Counted from the first letter of the stretch, positions 10,820-19,886 are shown. The stretch is DNA of 29,536 nt from Ophiocordyceps camponoti-saundersi (nom. inval.) (GCA_003339415.1 PDHQ01000376.1:1-29536), one strand, 5' to 3'. Notes: a model not told the origin generated them from the letters alone. Numbers and translations: made by a program.

Positions 10820-10884
10820 GGGGTTTAAATCCCCTATAACTAGAGGGGTTTAAATCCCCTATTACCGGAGGGGTTTAAATCCCC
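10820..10884 (+). repeat. 25-bp tandem repeat of GGGGTTTAAATCCCC (three copies)
   Basis: Three copies start at 10820, 10845 and 10870, an exact 25-bp period, with a fourth single copy at about 11041-11054. The core is a near palindrome (GGGG..CCCC around TTTAAA). It lies inside a field of short GC/AT-alternating units such as ACTAAAGG and GCTATAATACT. No coding role is apparent. It may be a protein-binding or slippage-derived repeat. Confidence 0.75.
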
Positions 10885-11059
10885 TATAAAGTTAGCTATA
10901 GCTACTAGGTAAGTATCTATAGTAATAGCTAGGAGCGATAGCTATAACGAGGTTATAGAAACTAACGCGTTACGATAAGAGGCTATAATACTAAAGGCTA
11001 CGATATTAAAGGTAGTAATACTAGAGGCTATAATACCGAAGGGGTTTAAATCCCTTAGA

Positions 11060-11295
11060 GGCGTAAGCTGACGAAAACTCCCTATCTTTAACGTTACTTA
11101 AGTAAGTAATCTACTACGCGGATAATCCCTTAGTTTAAGTTTAATCTCTAGTGCGATAATATTAGGCGAGAACTTAGCTTATATTATCTTAGCCGCTGCC
11201 TCGAAAGATATAGTATTAAGCGCGGTAGCGCCGGCTTTAAGAATAAAAGAGGCGTATATAATATACGCTATCGTTTAGGATAATAATCTAAGCCT
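11060..11295 (-). pseudogene. Short minus-strand coding relic, unknown
   Basis: A minus frame from about 11295 downward reads AYIIYASFILKAGATALNTI, then SFEAAAKII, a stop, AKFSPNIIALEIKLKLRDYP, with very few stops over about 75 codons. The C-terminal part overlaps the palindromic motif at 11111-11129. Upstream (11300-11420) a different frame is open (EINKIEEVPYYLLGLDYYPK), so a frameshift or intron may separate two pieces of one gene. No family was recognised. Confidence 0.3.
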
Positions 11296-11412
11296 AGTAA
11301 GTAATAAGGCACTTCCTCGATCTTATTAATCTCGTATATAGTCTTAAACTCTTAAATAGCGGTGGCCTTATACTTCTTATAAAGGAAGAATAGATTTTTA
11401 TCCGTTATATCG

Positions 11413-11723
11413 GTCTTTATCTATTATATCGGATTCGACCATGTCCCGGTCCTTACGTAGCTATACGGTATAACTATTTATTATTCTTAAAGACTAGATA
11501 TATAACGGGCACCGTATAGGTACCCTCGCTTCTTAGGAGTTTACTACGCTAATAATCCCTAGCTATAGCTAGTATAGGTCTTTATCTATTATATCGGATT
11601 TAACTATATCCTAGTCCTTACGTAGCTATACGGCACGACTATTCGTTATTCTTAGAGACCGGATATATAATAAGCACCGTAAAGGTACCCTCGCTTCTTA
11701 GGAGTTTACTATACTAATAATCC
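11413..11723 (+). repeat. 165-bp tandem duplication carrying the palindromic motif
   Basis: Two successive copies begin GTCTTTATCTATTATATCGG at 11413 and 11578. Each ends with TACCCTCGCTTCTTAGGAGT and one copy of the palindromic motif (11539 and 11703). Differences between copies are partly CA/TG-to-TA (for example ATGTCC versus ATATCC). A further pair of related units, each beginning with the motif and followed by GTTTTCCTCGGCGTTTCCT, lies at about 11703-11807 and 11808-11931. The motif therefore spreads by local tandem duplication as well as dispersal. Confidence 0.7.
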
Positions 11724-12299
11724 TAATAAAGTTTTCCTCGGCGTTTCCTTACTAGTATTATAGCCTCTATTAGCTATAATCTATCCTCGGATTTCTACTT
11801 CTTAAGAGTCTACTATACTAATAATCCCTAGCTATAGCTAGTAATAGAGTTTTCCTCGGCGTTTCCTCGCTAATATTATAGCCTCTATTAGCTGCGATCT
11901 ATCTTTAGATTTCTAAAGCTTCTACTTAGGAGTCTACTACGCTAATAATCCGTAACTTATAAATATTAGCAGAAGCCCTAATAGCTAGAGAAGGAAGAGA
12001 AAAGTAAGCGGATAGTTTACCACGCCGATAATTTAGTTTAGATAAGCTAACTACTACGCTAATAGTCTACTACGCTAATAATCTAAATCTACTACGCTAA
12101 TAATCTACTACGCGGATAATCCGCGTAGCTATCTACTACGCTAATAATCCGCGTAGCAATCTACTACGCTAATAATCTAGTCCGGATAATCCGGAACTTT
12201 AGGATATAGGCGGATAATCTACTACGCTAATAATCTAAATCTATTACGCTAATAATCTACTACGCGGATAATCCTAATCCGCGTAGGTAATCCGCTCGC

Positions 12300-13700
12300 T
12301 CGTACTCTACGCGGTAGAGGTAGATAGTAAAAAGGCGGGCGATACGGTTTAATAACTTATCCTCCTTCCTCCGGTAGCGGTTATCTTCCTCGTTATATAT
12401 TCTTCGGGCGGTAGCTTAGGCGGAGGTAAGGTTAAGGAGGGGCTGCTACCTTAAATTTATCGAATTCCGTAATCTTCGCTATAATACCTTTTTAGTTAGG
12501 GTATTATTAGGCTTTTCGAATAATAGCTATACCGTTACTAACTCCTATATTAAGTTTTAATACGCGAGTAAAGAGGCTAACTAAAAGAGGGTACGTCTAG
12601 TTATATTTATTTTGCTAAAAGTCCCTATCTTCCTCGAGACTTCTAAACTTTAATAAGTTATCTTTTTAAGCGTTATACCCTAAGGGTTTTAAACTACGGT
12701 AGGATAGGGTCGGTTTACGATAGGGGTCTTTAGGGGCTTTAGGAGGGTAAGGATACTTTTTACTTCTATAGTAAACGACGGGTTATAATAGGCTAAGGAA
12801 AGGGGGAAGAAGAGGGGGAGATAATACTTAGGAGGAGGAGGAGGGAGGAGGGTAGAGGGTAAAGATACTTTTTGCTCCTAGGGTATAGGCAGTCTACCAC
12901 GCTAATAATCCGCTACTAGGTGGCAATATCCCTTACGCTAATAGCCTATTAGTTTTAGGAATAGTTATCTTATTAGCTCCCCCCCCCCCCCCCTAGCCCG
13001 AGTCCGGACAATTCGCCGCTAGGTAGCAGGCAGTCTATTACGCTAATAATCCGCTAGGTTAATTACTACGCCGTCGATAGCCGAGGCTAATCGAGGCTAT
13101 ATTAGGCTATCCTCCCTAAGCAGATACTCCCTAAGGTAAGTTCCCGAACTATAAGCTTTCGTTTACTGTTAAGATAGACTATATTAGCCTTCGTTATAAT
13201 AGTTAGTATAAGCTTAGTTAAGTCTAGATCCTACCCTTAGTACTAGAAAGTATATATCCCGGATAATATAAAGCTTATCCTTAGGCGATAGCTAGTCTAA
13301 AACCTTTATATAGACGTCGTCGACCTTCGCTATATATGTTTTTTAGGAAGGGCGGTAGCGTCTCCCCCGGCCCGGCTGCGATAATTAGGAGCCGTCTTCG
13401 GTTCTATAAACAGCCCCCCCCCGAGTCCGGATAGTTAGTAATCTACTACGCTAATAATCCGGAACTTAAAGACGCAGGCCCGCCTCGCCGTCGAACTAGA
13501 CGCTAATAGCCTAATCGGGCCCGATACTACGCCGCGCCCGGAACCCTTTTATAAGCGTCTCGATAGTTTACCACGCTAATAATTCGTAACTTATAAACGT
13601 AGGTCCGCGTACCCTAACCTTCGGTAATAAGGATAATTTTTCGGATCTACTTAAGCTTCTTAGTAAAGGTTTCTATTATATCGATAGCTACGATAATAAG
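12300..13700. other. Motif-bearing low-gene DNA with homopolymer C runs
   Basis: Apart from the palindromic motifs (12892, 13033, 13442, 13566), this stretch holds a purine run at about 12800-12860 and a 15-base C run at 12979-12993. It also has two GAGTCCGGA blocks (about 13000 and 13424), each a short distance upstream of a motif copy. No coding frame was followed. The repeated pairing of GAGTCCGGA with the motif suggests both belong to one repeat unit. Confidence 0.45.
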
Positions 13701-13800
13701 GGGGGGGGGGGCGGACAGTCGACCACGCTAATAATCTAAATCCACTACGCGGATAATCTACTACGCGGATAATCTAAGTCCGCGTGGATAATCCTAGGTA

Positions 13801-14496
13801 CCTGCCTACCTAGGTACTAGTTAGAAGGGTGTCTATGCTATATAGGTAGGTAGCTAGTTAGGGTCCGTAGTTAATTTAGAGGTAATAAAGGTAAGTAGAT
13901 GCTCGGGAATAGAAGTAGAACGGATTATAATCTTACTAATAGTGCCGGGTAATTATAATTATAAACGGTAGATATAGGCTAACGATTATATTAGGCAGTC
14001 GGTTAAGATAGAGAGGTTAAAGAGGTAATAAAGATAGGAGAATTAAGGAGACGATAGAGATAGAGAGGTTAAAAAGGTGACGGAGATAGAGAGGTTAAGG
14101 AGGTAACGGAGATAGGTGTTAAGGGGTAGGTTATCTAGGATAGAAAGTTAATAGCGTCTCTTACCTTACCCTAACCCTATACTATTAGTTAAGAGAGGTA
14201 GAGGTAGGTACTAACTAAGATAAGAGAAGGATATTATTATATTTTATATATAGGCTAAGTATTAATATAGAGACCTATTATATTAGGTAGGTGCCTTAGG
14301 TATACCTTTACGGGAGAGGTAAGCAGATATATAGTACTATCTAGTAAGGCAGAGAGCAGAGGATATATAGGGGTGATTTATTCGGAAGATAAAAGGTAAG
14401 TTAATACTTACTAGGTAAGCTACGTCTTATAAAAATTAATACCTATAAGGCCTGCCTAGCCTACCTATCTACCTAGGTACTACCTAGGTAGGCAGG
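13801..14496. mobile_element. 696-bp candidate miniature inverted-repeat element
   Basis: The ends are a perfect 16-bp inverted repeat: CCTGCCTACCTAGGTA at 13801-13816 and its reverse complement at 14481-14496. Further CCTAGGTA copies flank and abut both ends (13793-13800 and about 14472-14479), making the termini locally palindromic. The interior has no coding frame and contains a 26-bp tandem repeat. Size and termini suit a non-autonomous DNA element (MITE-like), but no target-site duplication is clear (left flank ends AGGTA, right flank begins TTAGGTAA) and no second copy exists in the window, so it could also be a fortuitous hairpin pair. Confidence 0.4.
14007..14124 (+). repeat. 26-bp purine-rich tandem repeat, about 4.5 copies
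   Basis: Units start at 14007, 14033, 14059, 14085 and 14111, each beginning GATAG, with consensus GATAGAGAGGTTAA plus AGGTAACGGA. The period is exactly 26 bp. The array lies inside the inverted-repeat-bounded segment 13801-14496. Confidence 0.8.
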
Positions 14497-14681
14497 TTAG
14501 GTAAGAGGTAGAAGTTAGGATAGTAAGGATATACTACTTAAAGGATAATAGAAATATAAACTTACCTACTTAATACTTATAGCTATTTAACTTACTATTT
14601 AACCTAAATAGTATTATTCTTACTAAGGCGGATAATATAAACCTTAGTAGGCTTAATTATATTAAGTTTAATAATAATTAG

Positions 14682-15026
14682 CTTATTATAACGATATGCT
14701 ACCCGGTGCAGGCTAAGATTATAGTCTCTTTCGTTAAGTATATCGATAGGGGTAAGAAAGATAAAAATATAACAGTTATCGATTTCGTAGATAAAGATCT
14801 AGTTAACCTATCTAAGAAAGCTATTCGAGTATCTCACGTAGTTACCTCTAAAGAAGATATAACGTCGCAAGTCCCTATAAAAGGTATATTAGCGTTATCG
14901 CCTATTATAGGTATAGAGAGGTTAATACCTATCTATAAAGGTGAACTTGTTAGACTACTAGACTTGCTTATTACCGAAGCGATAGATCTTAGGAAAGCTA
15001 TAATACTTAATATATACTATGCGTAA
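14682..15026 (+). CDS. Uninterrupted 114-codon frame in a RIP-poor patch, unknown or gene fragment
   Basis: From the codon after TAG (14679-14681) to TAA (15024-15026) there is no stop. The readable protein begins IITICYPVQAKIIVSFVKYI and continues through a Lys/Asp-rich piece (RGKKDKNITVIDFVDKD) and a Leu/Ile-rich C-terminal helix. There is no ATG at the front; the first GTG is at 14706, which is not a normal fungal start, so this is probably an internal exon or fragment. Unlike its surroundings it keeps CA and TG in several contexts (ACAG, TCAC, GCAA, TTG, TGAA), about a dozen in 400 bases. No family was recognised, and it may be a single-copy insertion that escaped RIP. Confidence 0.35.
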   Translation, partial: LIITICYPVQAKIIVSFVKYIDRGKKDKNITVIDFVDKDLVNLSKKAIRVSHVVTSKEDITSQVPIKGILALSPIIGIERLIPIYKGELVRLLDLLITEAIDLRKAIILNIYYA

Positions 15027-15207
15027 GGTCTCGCGGAATCGCTAAGACATTTTATTATACTTCGTAAGCAGTGTGTTACCTTAATTTACCTAATAAGCCG
15101 TAGAGCGGATAATACGAATAGGGATCTGTCTGATTACCGTTACTTGACGGTGGCCGCTATTAGAGAGAGGATTTTTTTTTTTATATATGCAATAATAACG
15201 ATAAGGA

Positions 15208-15388
15208 AGTAATAAGGGTAATAAGGGTAATAAGGGTAATAAGGGTAATAAGGGTAATAAGGGTGATAAGGGTAATAAGGGTAATAAGGGTAATAAGGGT
15301 AATAAGGATAATAAGGATAATAAGGGTAATAATAATAATAAGGAAGTAATAAGGGCGATAAAGGTAATAAGGATAATAAGGAAGAAGA
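15208..15388 (+). repeat. 9-bp minisatellite (TAATAAGGG)n
   Basis: About ten near-perfect units of TAATAAGGG run from about 15208 to 15305. Degenerate units (ATAAGGATA, AATAATAAT, GGAAGTAAT) then carry on to 15388. On the minus strand the array reads as a Leu/Pro/Ser repeat, which is a by-product of the unit. Flanks are T-rich on the left (15172-15183). Confidence 0.85.
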
Positions 15389-15489
15389 ATAGGAAGATAG
15401 AAGGGTTAGATAAAAAATCCGATTTTATTTTCCTTACGGTTACTACTAGGAGGTATACCTTAGGTGCCCGTCGCGGGTTAGCACCCGGC

Positions 15490-15800
15490 ACCTAATAGCT
15501 GCTAGCTGCCCTTAGAGTGTAGAAGAGCTAGTAAGGCCTATAAGGTAGTAGCTTAGAACCTTAGGCTATTAACCTTACTAAGCGCCGTTTGCAACTACTA
15601 TCTAAGAGGTAGGGCTTTAGCTTAACTAGCAAAATAATAAAAAAAAAACGAACACGTAGAATCTTTACGCTATAGTTTTTTTCTACATTTTTTTCTATTT
15701 CTCGAATTTATACGGTTATATATTAGGGAAAAAAACATAAACCTAAACTTATTACCCCTCTATACTATACTATCTTACTTACTTAGTTACTTACTTACCT
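15490..15800. other. Intergenic decayed DNA
   Basis: Low-complexity T-rich and TTAC-rich tracts (15650-15830, including several TTACTTAC units) precede the stop of the minus-strand relic at 15803. No coding frame was seen. Confidence 0.4.
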
Positions 15801-15802
15801 AT

Positions 15803-16330
15803 TTACTTACTTATCTTCCTTATAATAATACTATCTCTTATATATTCTATTACCTTTCGCGACTTATAATATCTAGCCGCGGTAGCTTTATAGCGGGCCG
15901 TAGCTAAGGTAGCGTACGAGGTCAAGGCGGCAGTTCTAGCCGCGGCGGCCGTAGTATCCCGCAGACGCTAAACTAGCAATCGGGCAGTTTCTAATAGGTG
16001 CCTATCGATCCGTAGCTCTAAAGCTAAGGTAGCTATAGTATATTCTCGCCGCAGCCCGAGTCCTAAGGAGGTAATAGCGGTATATTCTCGATATACTACC
16101 TTACTATGCTTAGACCTAGCAGTCGTGGTGCCTTTAAGTAGGAAGAATAGCCTACTATAACTCCCGTTATTTATAATCTCCTAAAGGCCTAGGGCGAGAA
16201 GTCTTTAGATATACTAGATATACTTAGTCGCCGTTATTAATTTATTTTTCTTTATAACGTATTCTCTATAAATAGTATCTTAAAAGCTTTCCTAGGAGTA
16301 AACCTTACGCTAGCGGATATTTAAAGTCTT
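15803..16330 (-). pseudogene. RIP-inactivated gene end with Ala/Arg/Leu-rich helix, unknown
   Basis: A minus frame ends in TAA at 15803-15805 and upstream stays protein-like for at least 150 codons with only about four internal TAA/TAG stops, one of the clearest relics here. Legible order: EIINNGSYSRLFFLLKGTTT, SLGLGLRREYTIATLALELR, then a long Ala/Arg-rich helical segment (RDTTAAAARTAALTS, ATLATARYKATAARYY) and a basic end. The heptad-like Leu/Ala spacing suggests a coiled coil. Farther upstream (16330-16500) a 13-base C run (poly-Gly if coding) changes the apparent frame, and 16500-16900 has another open piece (RLFGERETYSSYLVSPEL), so the gene may extend to about 17.0 kb. No family was recognised. 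Confidence 0.5.
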
Positions 16331-17189
16331 CGTAATAAGGCCTAGGGGTACTATAATAACTATTAGAATAAGTTCCTTTAGCAGGGCCTTTACTGCTAGC
16401 CCCCCCCCCCCCTTTATAAAGAAGACTAAACCCGACGAGATATCTAAAAGCAAATAGGTAGTAACCGAAATAGCGGTAAATTATAAAAAATATATCAAGC
16501 GCCGAGCGTAGTATAAGCTCTAAATATCGCTCTTAGAAAGGACTTTATCGTAAATTATCCGTGCTTACGCTCTTAAGAATAACTATAAGCTAGTCGTAAG
16601 ATAGCGTTTATAGAAAAGTGGAAATATACTACGTTACGACGGTTAGCCGGTTAGTAGCGAGAGGCTATAGTTTATATCGGCTAGTATTCTATAGCTCGGG
16701 CGATACGAGATAAGAAGAGTAGGTTTCTCGTTCGCCGAAGAGGCGGTTAGCCTAATTATATAAGTAAAAGATATTTACGACGAAGATAGTTCGTAAATTA
16801 GTGCTAGGTAGTGCTATATCTATTAGATAAATGCCTAGGGTATAATTCCCTATAAAGAGGCTCTAGCTCCGTTATTCTTAGACGCTTACTTAGCACCGCT
16901 ATAATTCGCGAATTAGTTTTTAGATTAATAATATAGATAGTTATAGTAAACTTACGGGCATAAGATTAGTTCTAGTAAGTAATAGTTTTAATAAAATCGA
17001 CGGTACCAGCTAGAGACTATTTAAGACTATTAGTCGCCCTAGCTTAGTTAGAATAAGTATATTTTAGAGGTATAACTTAGTCTAAGCTTTATAGTGAAAA
17101 TATTAGTGCCTTACGCCGGATTTAAACTAACTATCTAGCTTAAGAGAGACTAAGATTTCGAGACGCTCGACTACTACCGAAAGAGGGCT

Positions 17190-17470
17190 ATTATTATAAT
17201 TAACGCGGTTATAATAAATAATACTATCGGGAGCGAAGGAGTAATATATTCGCCGCCGCGGGTCTATTAAATATATTAGCTTTTATTATTTTTACTACTA
17301 ACGCGGTAACGATTATTAAGGACCGTAGCGGTAAATATCGACGATAACCGCGTTAATAATAAGAATAAGAAAAGCTAGTATAACTAATAGATACGCGGCG
17401 GCGAATATACTACTCCTTCGACCCCGACGGAGTTATCGGTTATAGACGCGTTAATAACGAGAGTAAGAGA
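17190..17470. repeat. Large imperfect palindrome (arms ~120 bp)
   Basis: The left arm (about 17190-17312) and right arm (about 17345-17470) are inverted copies around a spacer at 17313-17344. The best-matching core is GAAGGAGTAATATATTCGCC at 17235-17254 against its near complement at about 17401-17420. AACGCGGT and ACCGCGTT blocks recur within both arms. One relic gene leaves to the left on the minus strand and a gag relic leaves to the right on the plus strand, so the palindrome could be two head-to-head element starts, a terminal inverted repeat pair, or a shared control region. Confidence 0.65.
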
Positions 17471-17640
17471 AGTAATTTTTTTTTTATCTCTATTTATACC
17501 CGAGGGCTACCTTAGGCATTATATACGAAAGGATACGTACCTATTCGAAGTAATTTCGACGGATAGGAATAATAATACTAAGATTAAATAAAAGAATAAT
17601 ACGAATAATAAAGTTAGCGTTAAAATACTCGCGATATCTA

Positions 17641-18700
17641 ATTAACGGGTTCTTCGATATATCTAAGTACCGGGAGAAATCGTTATATTAAAGCGCGGAG
17701 ACCTATGCCCGTATAACTTCGTACGAAGCGACGCCGATACCGGAACTATTAATAGCCCCTATAACGATCCCTATAAGCCTAGCTTTCGTATTACGCCGCG
17801 TACGACTAGTTTAGGATAGGCTAATTACGCACGAGAAGGTTATAGCTTTTAGTAAGGGATAGCAGAAGGACTAAAACTATTCGAGGCGACCGTACGATAT
17901 CTGCACGTTAAAGCTAAGCTATTTATATTATACCGCCGAAAGATTAGTATAAGCGGAAGATTAGTACTACGCCGTCTTTCCGGATATCCTTAAAGGGCCC
18001 GCGTAATTATACTACCTCTATTATATAGAACCTAACAAGACTTAGGACGAGATCTAGTTAATAGCCGATTCGTATCTTAATATAGGAAAGAATCGTGCGG
18101 AATACCGGATAAGATAGACTAGCACGAGGTTTACTATAGAATAAGGAAAATTCCCTAAGAAATTAATACCCGAAGTCCTCGAAGAACTTATTAGGAAGAT
18201 ATAACTCGTATAGGATACCCTCAGCGAAGTAGCGGCTAAAGTTTACGCTACGATAATAAGAGCGTGCCGTAGCGTAGCAGATAATACTTATTACTCGTTA
18301 ACTAAATATCCTCTTACGAAGTTTATTTTTTTTTTTTATTTTTTTTATTCTTTTTTTTTTATTCCTCGTACGGGTATATATATTATAATATTACTACGAA
18401 TAGAGGGAATCGGTCGGGCGGATTCCCTAGTTACTATACGAATTACCCTTATAGAATTTTAGTATAGGGAAACTTAAGCAAGTTCGCTTCGACGAACGTT
18501 ACACGTTTCCTCGTACGAAGAAGCGCTACTTTATCTACGAGAAGAAGATTGCTAGTTAATAAATCGTAAGGAAGACGAATTCGATATATACCTCCTTAAA
18601 TATAAAGGATATAACGACGGTATTAATAAATCGTTGTACGAAGAGGAGGGCGCTACCGAAGAAGCCGCGAAATTCGTCCCCTTAAGTGCTCTTTTATATT
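17641..18700 (+). pseudogene. Retrotransposon Gag with zinc knuckle (RIP-inactivated)
   Basis: Gag coats element RNA in virus-like particles. One frame runs from about 17641 through YDI (17893) with pieces matching fungal Gag layout: a KLSYLYYTAER-like helix, YYAVFPDILKGPA (the 'A-Y-x-F-x-x-M-L-K-G' region), EPNKTW-like and KNRAEYRI helices, EVLEELIRKI, and AKVYATIIRACRSVADNTYY (the 'R-x-x-V-I-N-A-C-R' region) near 18235-18297. The zinc knuckle is at 18521-18560. TAC-TTT-ATC-TAC stands for Cys-Phe-x-Cys after TGC-to-TAC change, then a 1-base frame change leads to DC, a stop for Trp, and LINRKEDEFDIY in the frame that continues to 18700. Stops are TAA/TAG at expected Gln/Trp codons. Confidence 0.6.
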
Positions 18701-18769
18701 AATTTATAAGGTAGATATTTTCGCACGGCAGGCCGTACGACGGGGCAGTTAAGTCTTCGTCGCCGATAC

Positions 18770-19736
18770 CTATTATAGGGAGTATTATAGACAGCTTTAC
18801 GATATTATTGCCCGCGAACTTCTCGATCGTCGGCAAGGATTAGAGGCGCCTATAGAATTTAACTACGGACGAGTTTACCTTAAGGGTAATAGTATTACCT
18901 TAAAATAGAAGGGACGGGCATAGGTATTATAGATTATTAGCCCGGCTAAGCAGGACGCGCCGCAGGTATACCTTCCGTAACGCGAGCGAAACGCGTAGAT
19001 CCTATCTATTTACTAGCCCGAAGTAGGGATAACCTCTCGGCCGCTACCCGAGTCTAAACCCCGAAAAAGGAGGACTTAACGCCTTAAATAACCGCGTATA
19101 ACGGCATATAAGGAAGTCCGATCGAGTACTAGGCTCTATCCCTCTTAACCCCCTTCGTACGAAGCTCTAGATATTTAGCGAGGGCTAGTTTACGGATAAT
19201 AAGGACTTATACTAGTAGATAGGATTCGTTATCGTTTTAGGTAAGGAGATAGCTTATACGGAGACCGAAGTCTCTATTTATAGTAATATTAGGCTTTAGT
19301 CCTCGAGGAAGTATAAGATAGTAATAGGAAGTATGCCTGCGGGCGAACTATACGATATTATACGAGTGGTCGATAGTAGTATCGCCCTTAACGCCGCGGT
19401 CGAGAAGATCGTAAGAAGCCTATAGCTGCCAGAGTCCGTCTAAAGCCTTATACGAAGTAATAATCGCTTTAGCTACCTTATTAACCTAGGTAATATAAGA
19501 TAGAAAAGGCTTATAATCGATATAATAGGCTTACGTAAATTATACGAAAGGAAGAAAATTACCGCGATATTCTAGATTAATAGGAAAAAAATAATCTAGC
19601 TAAGGCTATAACGAAGAAAGGTCGTAATAACGCTCTTAGATAACTAGTTAAGATAAATAAGATAACGGTTAGGATAGAAGTAGTTGCCGAAGTGATCCCG
19701 CCGCGGGCGCCTATAAAAGTAATTTCTACGAATTAA
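18770..19736 (+). pseudogene. Reverse transcriptase C-terminal part and RNase H domain (RIP-inactivated)
   Basis: RNase H removes RNA from the RNA:DNA hybrid during reverse transcription. The RT end reads LEAPIEFNYGRVYLKGNSI (from about 18840), followed by a frame change and PKKEDLTALN-like connection. RNase H starts at FTDNKDL, with the first Asp at 19195, then IGFVIVLGKEIA, a KYKIVIGSMPAGELYDIIR block whose catalytic Glu codon is 19345-19347, KRLIIDIIGLRKLYERKKIT, and after an A-run frameshift (about 19572) NNLAKAITKKGRNNAL, the counterpart of the family's NPADAMTK tail. The expected Thr-Asp-Ser-Lys block reads IRSNN (19450-19464), so the second catalytic Asp seems missing by a change RIP cannot make, suggesting the element was defective before RIP. 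Confidence 0.65.
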
Positions 19737-19845
19737 ATATTAGCGCCGCCTCCCGCCCTTACTAGTCGTCCGATAACGTAGTTAGCGACATAGGCGCCGG
19801 CGTGCGATAACGGCGGCGTACCCGAGGAGGGGCGAGAGGCTTATC

Positions 19846-19886
<41 letters not shown>

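Larger units (their letters stand above)
10675..13780 (+). repeat. Array of about two dozen palindromic CTACTACGCTAATAATCC motifs
   Basis: The motif, in the same orientation, was read near 10675, 11111, 11539, 11703, 11808, 11932, 12015, 12051, 12067, 12089, 12105, 12133, 12161, 12219, 12241, 12257, 12892, 13033, 13442, 13566, 13720, 13743 and 13760. The fullest form, CTACGCGGATAATCCGCGTAG at 12108-12128, is a perfect odd palindrome. Variants with CTAAT instead of CGGAT are explained in part by RIP of a TG. Nine copies crowd 12051-12275. Several copies share following sequence (CCGNAACTTATAAACGTAGG at 11951, 13461 and 13586). Dispersed copies with a CAGTC or GAGTC lead could be ends of pogo-like or miniature elements, or a palindromic protein-binding site. 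Confidence 0.7.
17641..19736 (+). mobile_element. Internally deleted LTR retrotransposon relic (gag + RT end/RNase H)
   Basis: In order on the plus strand are a gag core, a zinc knuckle, the last part of reverse transcriptase and a full-length RNase H ending in TAA at 19734-19736. A complete element of this kind needs roughly 2-2.5 kb of protease, integrase and RT between gag and RNase H; here fewer than 150 bases separate the last gag-frame codons from RT-like sequence. The RNase H sequence style is the fungal copia-like one, whereas this gag type also occurs with other fungal LTR elements, so the superfamily is uncertain. LTRs were not proved. A candidate 3' LTR-like block is at 20597-20800. 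Confidence 0.6.

Noticed and set aside
10675..13780. CRISPR-like array (short repeated motif with variable spacers)
   Set aside because: Spacing is irregular (16 bp to over 600 bp), the motif is degenerate, and the window is eukaryotic with RIP. No cas-like gene is present.
15208..15388. Telomere-like repeat (TAAGGG resembles TTAGGG)
   Set aside because: The unit is 9 bp (TAATAAGGG), never TTAGGG in tandem, and it is internal.
15090..15491. Minus-strand open frame with Leu/Pro repeats
   Set aside because: It is the complement of the 9-bp TAATAAGGG minisatellite. The repeat unit is a multiple of three without a stop, so openness is automatic.
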